From assembly GCA_965178125.1 (NCBI GenBank), contig OZ237773.1:372001-436000 (forward strand): a stretch of DNA of 64,000 nucleotides. Direction: 5' to 3'. The notes below the pieces were generated by a model. The model saw nothing but the letters and a program-made list of their open reading frames with translations. It was not told the origin of the DNA and searched no databases. Positions 57,005 to 64,000 of the stretch are shown one piece after another; the stretch's first letter is position 1; each line of letters opens with the position of its first letter. The position numbers and the translations under genes are program-made. This stretch comes from Bilabrum cf. latius. Its lineage: Eukaryota > Bigyra: Bicosoecida > Bigyra > Bicosoecida.

Positions 57005-60000
57005 ATGTCCGGGCGGGCGTCGGACTCAGCGGCGTCCGGCAGCTGGGCGGCGAGAACACCAAACCCCCGGGGACGTAGCCCCCCGAGGCCTCACACTGGC
57101 ACATTAGGTACTCCAAACAGTCAAGCCGGCGAGATTTACGGCGATGAAATCCAAGATCGTGCGCCGGACGATCCTGGCTCGAAGCTGTCACGAGTGCTGC
57201 GCGCAGCTAGAGCTCTAGCGTCCTCGTCACAACACAAAGGCGGACACGTGCAACTTATCTCAAGAGGGATGCTCCTCGTTGCATCACAGCTACGGGACGC
57301 ACAGGCCGCCAAGGCCCGGGCCGAAGCTGCTTTGGATCTGTCGCAGAGGCAGCTGCAGCACGCGCTCGCTCTCGGCCTCTCGACCGAGCGGCAGCCCGGC
57401 GTAGACCGCTCTCGAATAATACAGTCTAGAAGTCGGGCCAGGTCCATCCGGAGTAGCACACGAGGCAGTGCGCCGAGCAGCGGGCACCCGTCCCCGACGG
57501 CCCGCCGCTCCCGCGCATCCTGCCCTGAGGCTGCCCCCAGCTCAGCAGGGCATGCTGGTGCTGGCGCTAGCGGGGGCGACCAGGACGTCTTGGGGTCCGC
57601 CGCGTCTGCCATCCGCTCCTCCGAATTGGAGCGAGCACGAGCACTTGCTCGGCAGGCCATCGAGGCGGCCGCGCGCGCGGATGCAGACGCGAGCACTCGC
57701 CGGGAGGAGGTCGCGGGTGCGGTCGAGGCCCAGGACGCGCTGGCTGGGAGGGTCCGAGAGCTGGAGGCGCAGCTGGTGGACGCGAGGGCGGACGCACAAG
57801 GGGCCATCGAGGAGGCCAGGGAACAAGCGAGCGATGCCAGGGAACAAGCGGGCCGGATGGCGGAGGCCTGCGACAGGCTAAGGAGGGAGGGGGCGGCGCG
57901 GGAGCGGGTGGCGGGGGAGGCCGCGGGGGCGCTGGAGGCGCGGGCCAGTCGGGCGGAGGAGGAAATGAGGGCGGAGCGGGCGATGAGGGAACAAGCGGAG
58001 GAGGGGCGGGAGGCGGCGCTGCAGGAGGCGAGGCAGGCCGCGAGTCAGGCGGCCAAGGCGCTTAGGAGAGCGGCGGCTGCGCGCGCGAAAGCAGATGCCG
58101 TGCGCAAGGAACTAGCCGTTGAGCGGGAGAAGAAGGCCGGGGATGTGGCCCGCATGAGTGCACTGAGGAGGAGGGTGAGGCAGCTGGAAAAGGAGCTGGA
58201 GAGGGCCCGGCTCCAGGGAACAATGAGGAGGAGGGACGCGGCTCGGCTGGCGGCGCTGGAGGACATGCAGGACCGGATGAAGACGAGGAGTGGGGGTGGG
58301 GCGAGTACGGGGGTCTAGGCCAAGGGAGGGGGGAGCCAGGGGGCGCAGGAGGGTGTGATGAGTGCGTCCATGTCCCGGTGGCCAGGGAACGTTCCTCCCG
58401 GTTCCCTGCCGGAGGACGAGGACGCCAGAAGCGAAGTGGGCGGGTGCAGAGGGGGGCAGCAGTCCCTGGATTCAGATGCGGGCGCGTCGGTGTTGAGGTG
58501 GAGGCGGCGGTGTGACGAGTTAGAGGAGGCAGCAGAGGGCCTGCGGTGGGACCTGACGGCAGCCATGGAGGTGGCGGGGGAGGCGCGAGCGGGGCTTGCG
58601 AGGGCGAGGGGCAGGGAGGAGGCGGCGCTGGGGGCGCTGCAGCGGGTGGGGGAGGGGCTTGCGGCGGTGGCTGGCAGGGCCAGGGCGGTGTGTGACGAGT
58701 GCGGGCGGGCGGGTGTTGGAGTGTCTGCGAGTCGGCTTCTGCTGGAGGAGGTGTTGAGGCTTCGGGCTCTGATGTCTGGTGGCGGGGGCCGAGGCGGTGA
58801 GGGTGGGGGAACTGTGAGCAGAGCAGCTGGCGAAAAAGAAGGCGAAGGGGGTAGGGTGCATGTGCGAGGGGGCGGTGGGAGCAGCGCGGCGGCTGCATCG
58901 CTGTCCCCTGACCAAGAAGCCATGCTGGCGAGGACGGGCGAGCTGCTGCGGGAGGCGCACGAGAGGCAGGCTGAGGCGGTGAGGAGACAGGCTTGGCTTG
59001 AGGAGGAGAACGAGAGGCTGAGGAGAGAGGTGGAGGGATGGAATGGGCAGGGGCTTGCATAGGACGGCGGCATTGGCGCATAGGACATGCAGGGGGCGAC
59101 AATAGTCTCAGGCTCAGGCGCTGCTTCCAAGGAGGGGACAGCCACGAATGCTGCGGAGGCAGGGGCAGGGACAGTGCCGGTGATACCAGCACCAGAAGTA
59201 GTGGCCATGCCAAAGCCAATGGGTGGCAGCAGCAAGGAATCGGGAGTGGTCAGACCTGAAGAGGAGGAGGATACAGGAACTGCGGTAGGGGCCGGAACGG
59301 GGTCACAGGGGCGCGAAAATAGTGAGAATGATGGACAGGAGCAAGAGCACGAGCAGATCCGAGAAGAGGACCATGACCATGACCGGGACCGGGACCGGGA
59401 CCAGAATCAGGATCAGGATCAGGAGGGTGAGCTGGACGACGCCTCCCAGCAGCTGCTGCAGCACATGGCAGCGCAGATGGAGAGGCCGGGCGGGGGTGTA
59501 TCCAGCGCGCTAGAGGTATTCCTCGCCCATGAGGGGGAGGGAGAGGGGGAGAGTGGTCAGGGTGGTGACTCCTCTGACGTCACTGGTGGCGCTGACGTGG
59601 CGCAGATGCTCGCACAGGCACCCCCTGTCCTGGACGCATACGGTGCCTCAGGGGATCACGAGGAGCAAGAGCAAGAACAGGAACAAGAAGAGGGCCATGG
59701 TCATGGACATGGACAGGGACAGGATCATGGATAGGGACAGTCAGAGGGGGCAGATCCAAGCCCGGTATCTGCCCAGACCGCATCCACGTACGTTGCGGGT
59801 CAGCCACCAGCGGTTGCAACCTCGCCTTCTCTTGTGGTTGCAACCACGCAGCCTGGTGCAGCCACGGCCAGCGGGCCATCCTCGTCGTCCTCCAATGCCA
59901 CTATCAATGCCACTGCCAATGCCCCGGCCCAGGCACAGGCCCGGGCCCGGGCCCGGGCACAGGGGCAGGGACAGCCAGCGACCCCGCCGAGGAGTCGAAG

Positions 60001-60406
60001 CACGCACCGCGCGCCCGCTGGATCTGGATCTGGATCTGTCGGTGTGACGAGTGCATCGTCACCCTCCGTGCCCCCGCAGCTGGCGCAGGGAGCCCACGAG
60101 GGGGTGTCCGGTCCCCCAGGCGGGGGGGGTTCACCCCGGGGGGGTGCTCCCGGGCGGGCTGCACCCCTGCCCAGGGCACGGGGAGCGGGGGCGGGCGCTG
60201 GGCTAGGCCGGGGTCCGGCCGCGGGCATCGGTGCATCTGGGAGTGCTGGGGGGCAGCAGTAGCAGCAGCAGCAGGTCTAGAGCAGGCAGGAGCCCCCGGC
60301 TGGCGGTGGCGATGACTCGGAGCCAGAAACCAGGGCTGCGCCCCGGGGACAAGGGGACGAGGAGGACCCGGCGGAGGACCAGGATGGCGCCGAGGGCGGG
60401 GTGTGA
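57005..60406 (+). CDS. Long coiled-coil protein with Q/E/G-rich tail, 1,133 aa
   Basis: ATG at 57005 to TGA at 60404, with TAGs at 58316, 59060, 59081, 59732, 60260 and 60278. The N terminus is Ser/Pro/Arg-rich; residues about 85-440 form heptad-rich coiled coil (ELERARALARQAIEAAARAD, VRELEAQLVDARADAQ, VRQLEKELERARLQG) and a second coiled section follows the first TAG (LLREAHERQAEAVRRQAW). The tail is acidic then Gln-rich (EQEQEQEQEEGHGHGHGQGQ) and ends near GGQQ-TAG-QQQQ. Probably a structural or scaffold protein. No motor or enzymatic domain is seen. Confidence 0.75.
60253..60277 (+). repeat. Poly-Gln tract interrupted by TAG
   Basis: Two CAG codons, TAG at 60260-60262, then four CAG codons, in the frame of the coiled-coil gene. 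A glutamine reading makes a clean Q7 run. Confidence 0.9.
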
Positions 60407-60508
60407 TGGTCGTTATCACCGTGCATGATATTTGTATTGCGTGTGTGCAAGCGCTGTGATGGGCCGATGGATGTCGGCGACAGGTCCACATGTACCTACA
60501 GATTCGAT

Positions 60509-60922
60509 TCAATCTATTCTTGGCTTCTTGCCGGCTGGGCTTGCACCTACGCTGCTACTATCATCCTTGGATCCAACTGCTGTGGATGCTTCATCGCTGG
60601 TCTTGCCTGGCAAAACCTTGGTGCTATCGTCCGCATCGACTGCAGCACTTGGTGCGCTCGATGGATACCCTTTATCCTTCACGAAGGCATCCGCCTGCAA
60701 CTTCGCCTCTTTAATAGCATCTAGCAAATGACCATATTGATGCTTTCGAGGCTTCGGCAGCTCGCCGCCGTCGTGCCTTCCAGTGTATTTGGTGGAGTAC
60801 GGCTCTGCATCGCATTCCTCGTCCGGTGGCAGCTTGCTCACGTCGCGGCAAATCGAAACCGTCGTTTCGTGACCAGGTACATTGATTTTGACTTCAACAA
60901 GCTAAGTTGTGGCAGAAGACAT
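60509..60922 (-). CDS. Small acidic/Lys-rich protein, 137 aa
   Basis: ATG at 60922 to TGA at 60509, with one TAG at codon 7 (60904): MSSATT-TAG-LVEVKINVPGHETTV. The first half looks folded (VEVKINVPGHETTVSICRDV, then a Lys/Asp/Glu-rich helix YGHLLDAIKEAKLQADAFVK). The second half is Ser/Asp-rich and ends PAGKKPRID, which could act as a nuclear signal. A standard-code caller would miss the true start. A TATA-like TATATA lies just upstream of the ATG on the gene strand. Family not recognised; the layout vaguely recalls small KEOPS or cofactor subunits, without evidence. Confidence 0.7.
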
Positions 60923-61050
60923 GCCTCCACCGGGTATATAAACTGTATTTTATCATCTGCATGCTCTCGTGCTAGATTCGGAGCATGCACGGCCACAAGA
61001 GTTGAACAGCGCCAGTCATATTTACACACAATCCGCGGAATAACCTCATA
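60923..61050. promoter_or_regulatory. Compact divergent promoter with TATA-like element
   Basis: Only 128 bases separate two divergent ATGs. TATATA at 60935-60940 sits 13-18 bases upstream of the minus-strand ATG, and AT-rich stretches face the plus-strand gene. Confidence 0.5.
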
Positions 61051-62694
61051 ATGATACGTTTGTTCTGTGTGTATGCGAGCATTTTGGTTGCTGGCGTGCT
61101 GCTTTCGGTGTCTCCGGTGGTTGCAGTTCGAAGGATCCCGGCGATTGGCAGGGAAAGCGCAGGGAAACGCAAGGAGACGCCTTTCAAGGTCGGCCATGCA
61201 ATTCATGAAAGGTCTGCAAGTAATGCTGGCTACATCCTGCATGCGACGGACTTTGGGGCGGATCCAAATGCAACGACGGACTCGACAAGGCAGCTGCAAG
61301 CCGCGCTGGATGCGCTCGATTCTCGCAGCGTTCCGCAAGAGGCTGGACACATCGGCGCCGCAGGAGCAGCTTTGAGCCTGGATGGTGGGGCGTACCTGGT
61401 CGGCTCCCCGCTGTGGATGCATGCCGCCAACACTCGCCTGTGCTGCGGGATGCTCATCGCCTCTCCCTCGTTCAACGCCAGCGAATTCATGCTGCACGTG
61501 CAAGGCGGTGAGCTGGTCACGATCGAGGACGTATCATTCGACATGAATCACACCGGTGGCGGCCTGGACCTGAACGGCGTGCTCCGCGCGAGCATAGAGC
61601 GCACGTACTTCGTGCACTACTCCACCATCGGCGTCCGGGTGCGCGAGGGACACGAGGTGCACGTGGGGTCTTCTTTCTTCGGGGAGTACTGGTGGACTGA
61701 CCCCGCCCGCACCGCAGGGAACATGACCGGCACCGCGATCGAGATCGATGGGCAAGACCACTGGATCTCGGACGTTACCATATTTGCGGGATATGAGGGC
61801 ATCCGAATGAAGGGAGGTGCCGCCCTGATCGAAGGAGTGCACGCCTACCCGGGGGGCAAGGGGGCAGCTCTTCACCTCGAGGGGTACGGTGCACGCTCGA
61901 TCAGGGCCGTGGGGAACTACTGGGACGGGAGAGGAGTGGTGCTGGAGGCCCCCTTTCAGCACGTAGAGATTGCCTAGTCGCTGTTCCTGCAGGGTACTGG
62001 GGTAGAGGTGCGGGCCACGAAAGGGTCCTTGCAAGGAAGCGCTCGTAGAACGGATCCGAGCCGCGCGCAGGGCGGCGCATTGCCGGACGCCTACGGTCTG
62101 CTGGTGCAGGGTAATCAGTACCAGCTGTGCGGTCACTCCAGCGACGCGCCCGGGCAGCAGCCCAACGTGACTGTTTGGGTCAATGCGAGCAGTGCAGAAG
62201 GTCGGGTGCTCGCGGGGGCGCAGCAGGTCGTTGTCAGAGACAATACCGTGGACGGCAGCTGCTTCCAGCAAGCCGTGACTCGAATGGAACTGAGCGGCGT
62301 GCTGACCCCGAGCGACGCCGTCAACGGGACAGGGGGTTCTCTCCGGACTGTATGGCTGCCCATGTCTGTGGGGGGTGGTCCGCGCCCGGACGGAAGCGGG
62401 CGCAGCACGCGACTGCTGTTGGACGCTGCAGTGGCTCCACCGCGCCCGGTGGCAGCGCAGGCCTGGTTCCAAAGCGCTCAAGTAGGGGCAGGCGGAGAGG
62501 GACTGAGGGGGGAGGGTGCTGCGGCGAATTTCGGCAGCATCGCATGCCTGGGTGCTCGTGCCTCCGCTGGTCCGTATTCGGCTCCCGACGGCGGCATGCG
62601 GGTCATTGTGGAAGGGATTCCTGCTGGGTGTGACTTGGTGGAGGCTGGCAATGTCACCGTCTCGGTCACAGTAACGCAAGAGAGCGCGGCGTGA
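61051..62694 (+). CDS. Secreted pectin-lyase-fold protein, 547 aa
   Basis: A right-handed beta-helix protein of the pectate-lyase-superfamily (polygalacturonase/QRT3-like) type, likely extracellular and acting on acidic polysaccharide. ATG at 61051 with signal peptide MIRLFCVYASILVAGVLLSV; one TAG at 61975 (HVEIA-TAG-SLFLQGTG), which is the sequence of a continuing beta-helix rung; TGA at 62692. The entry motif DFGADPNATTDSTRQL is the diagnostic start of the fold. Later rungs include TIEDVSFDMNHTGGGLDL, IERTYFVHYSTIGVRV and WISDVTIFAGYEGIRM. Several N-glycosylation sequons (NAT, NMT, NHT, NVT) agree with secretion. The catalytic residues cannot be placed by eye. Confidence 0.85.
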
Positions 62695-62897
62695 AGTGTA
62701 GGAGGGCTAGACAGGTGCTGCCAAGTAATTTGCTGAAATCAAGACCTGATCCAGGGTCGGATCTCAGACAACATGATAAGGCAGGCTTGTGTAGCTTGGA
62801 CACCAAATCATGAGGACCAGTCTGATGAGGACTAGCTATCCCGGATTGAAAGTCCACATAAAATTTATTGCACTGAAGCTGAATCGATGTGGTTTCA
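62695..62897. other. Convergent 3' spacer
   Basis: A 203-base gap between two facing stop codons, AT-richer than its flanks; nothing else is seen. Confidence 0.4.
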
Positions 62898-64000
62898 TCA
62901 GCGTGCCCGGCTGCCCGAACGAGACCGAGAGCGCCGCCTCGTTCGACGCGACCTCTCCTAGCTAGTAGCATGTCCACCCACCGATGGGCCACCCTGCTGC
63001 ACCTGGCGCTCAGCGGGCACAGGCGCTTGCGCAGCAGCTGCAGAGCTGCTGGCAGCTCCTGATGCACTCGCCGCTCTAGGGACGTCGCCCCTCGGGGGCG
63101 ATTCCCACCGCTTGCGGGGCGGCGCCTCATCCTCCCCCCCTCGATCGCCCCTGCGCTGCCATCTCGGCTGCTTGTCACCCCCCCTCCAGTCTCGGCCCCT
63201 GTCATCACCATCTCTGCGCCAGTCCCTCCCTCGTTCATCTCCACGCGACCAACGCCCCCGATCCGCTCTGTCTCCGCCCCACCGATCTTGCCCCCGGCCT
63301 CGCCCATCCCCTCCCCACCTGTCCCTTCTTTCCCCACCCCTACCCCCCCGCCGCTCCTCCCCCCTGGGAGCGTCCCCCCCGCCCTCTCCCGCCCCCCGCC
63401 GCCTCACCATGAGCGCCTCCTCCCTAGCAGCCTCGATCTCACGCTGCGAACGGCCCTCCTCCCGCCTGCGCTTCGCCTCCAGCGCGGCCCGTCTCGCCCC
63501 GCCGATCTCCTCCCGCACCTCCTTCGCCTCCAGCGCGGCTCGTCTCGCCGCCTCTAGCTCCCTGTCTTCCTCCTCGCCCGCACCCCTCGCCCCATTCGGA
63601 GACGCACTCCTGCTGCGGCCTCTCCTGCCCTCCCTCTCGATCTAGGCGCGCCCCCGCCTCTTGTCCGCGAACAAGTCATCGCCCTGCCCCTCGCCCTTGC
63701 CCTCACCCTCGGCCTCGGCTCGATCATTCTTACCACCCCGAGCCCCATCCTGGCCGTCGGTCACTATGCCACCTCTCTCGGTCCTACCCCGCTTCTTGGG
63801 AGGTGCGCCATCCTACCCTCGCCACGGCCTGCCTCCGGACCTGCCCTTCGACCTCGACCTCGAACTCGACCTCGACCTAGATCTAGATCTAGACCTAGAC
63901 TCTGACGATGACGGAGACCTGCTTCTGCCCCTTCTTCTGCTACCTCCACCATCCCGTGGTGGACTCCTCCTACGCTTGGAACCTGCCACCGGCCTGCCCC
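62898..64000 (-). CDS. RS-domain RNA-processing protein (5' partial)
   Basis: The frame is open to the window edge and ends at TGA 62898 after TAGs at 63815, 63644 and 62960. The visible 367 residues contain classical Arg/Ser dipeptides (RSRSRSRSRSRSSSRSRSK), GRSRSASPNGARG, a charged coiled coil (RRAALEAKRRREEGRSQREI), a long RGG/RDW-type section (RRDRWGGDGRGRGQD, RGRDWRRDGDDRGRDW), and a last SRRTRRRSRSRSGSRAR piece that appears only when the TAG at 62960 is read through. This composition is that of splicing-associated SR-like proteins; the N terminus and any RNA-binding domain lie outside the window. Confidence 0.75.

Noticed and set aside
3634-63815. TAG decoded as pyrrolysine, or programmed readthrough at each site
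   Set aside because: More than 90 sites in unrelated genes, in low-complexity and catalytic regions alike, with no shared downstream context. Interchange with CAG in repeats points to an ordinary Gln codon.
3634-64000. Genes degraded by premature stop codons (pseudogene-rich locus)
   Set aside because: Only TAG interrupts the frames. Random decay would also give TGA, TAA and indels, yet catalytic motifs are intact and terminal stops are all TGA or TAA.
1-64000. TAG = Leu, Tyr or Glu, as in other variant codes
   Set aside because: Positions lie in hydrophilic, Gln-rich or Q/E/G repeat contexts, and the (EQ)n repeat would otherwise change composition at one-base variants. Glu is the only close rival; (PQ)n and poly-Gln tracts favour Gln.
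1-64000. Bacterial or viral origin for this DNA
   Set aside because: Spliceosomal introns confirmed by in-phase joins in five genes, signal peptides, and WNK, USP, BAR and RS proteins are eukaryotic; no viral hallmark gene is present.

Overview
This is GC-rich, densely packed eukaryotic nuclear DNA. It carries spliceosomal introns with GTGAG/GTAAG donors and CGCAG-type acceptors, secretory signal peptides, and eukaryote-only families (a WNK kinase, a USP deubiquitinase, a CIBAR/FAM92 BAR protein, an RS-domain protein). The plant-type phosphofructokinase, the FabI enoyl reductase and a pectin-lyase-fold protein suggest a free-living protist or alga, but the lineage cannot be named from 64 kb.

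The central observation is the genetic code. Nearly every gene is broken by in-frame TAG codons, never by TGA or TAA, and reading continues in the same frame with sensible protein on both sides. I place more than 90 such codons. All 19 supported genes end in TGA (17) or TAA (2), none in TAG. In (Glu-Gln)n, (Gly-Gln)n, (Pro-Gln)n and poly-Gln tracts TAG stands exactly where CAG is expected, and in a methyltransferase and a sulfatase it falls where I recall glutamine in relatives. I therefore read TAG as glutamine, with TGA and TAA as stops, and the CDS coordinates below are drawn that way. A standard-code gene finder would shatter these genes into dozens of pieces.

Layout: 1-321, end of a membrane-anchored protein (+); 635-3013, WD40 protein (-); 3634-21314, a giant ubiquitin-specific protease of about 5,860 residues (+); 21442-22458, membrane-anchored methyltransferase (-); 22656-24875, phosphofructokinase, 3 exons (-); 25385-25577, inverted copy of its 3' end; 25744-25918, minisatellite; 25899-27110, FabI (-), divergent from 27248-30480, secreted sulfatase with a lectin-like tail (+, 6 exons); 30756-32519, cytochrome P450 (+); 32783-34399, CIBAR-like BAR protein (-); 34557-37790, CBS-PP2C phosphatase with a likely mitochondrial presequence (-); 37827-40217, three-TM coiled-coil protein (-); 40455-50571, WNK kinase of 3,270 residues (-); 51519-51941, small membrane protein (+); 52236-53418, polytopic membrane protein (-); 54071-56692, single-TM protein (+); 57005-60406, coiled-coil protein (+); 60509-60922, small protein (-); 61051-62694, secreted pectin-lyase-fold protein (+); 62898 to the end, RS-domain protein (-).

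A second unexplained layer is a vocabulary of short DNA words far above chance: TGTGACGAGTG, GGGAACAAG, the palindrome GGTTGCAACC and a GGCGCCGCGC/GGTTCCGC composite. They lie in exons (all frames), introns and spacers, which suggests constraint or spread at the DNA or RNA level rather than the protein level. No tRNA, rRNA, CRISPR array or transposase was recognised.
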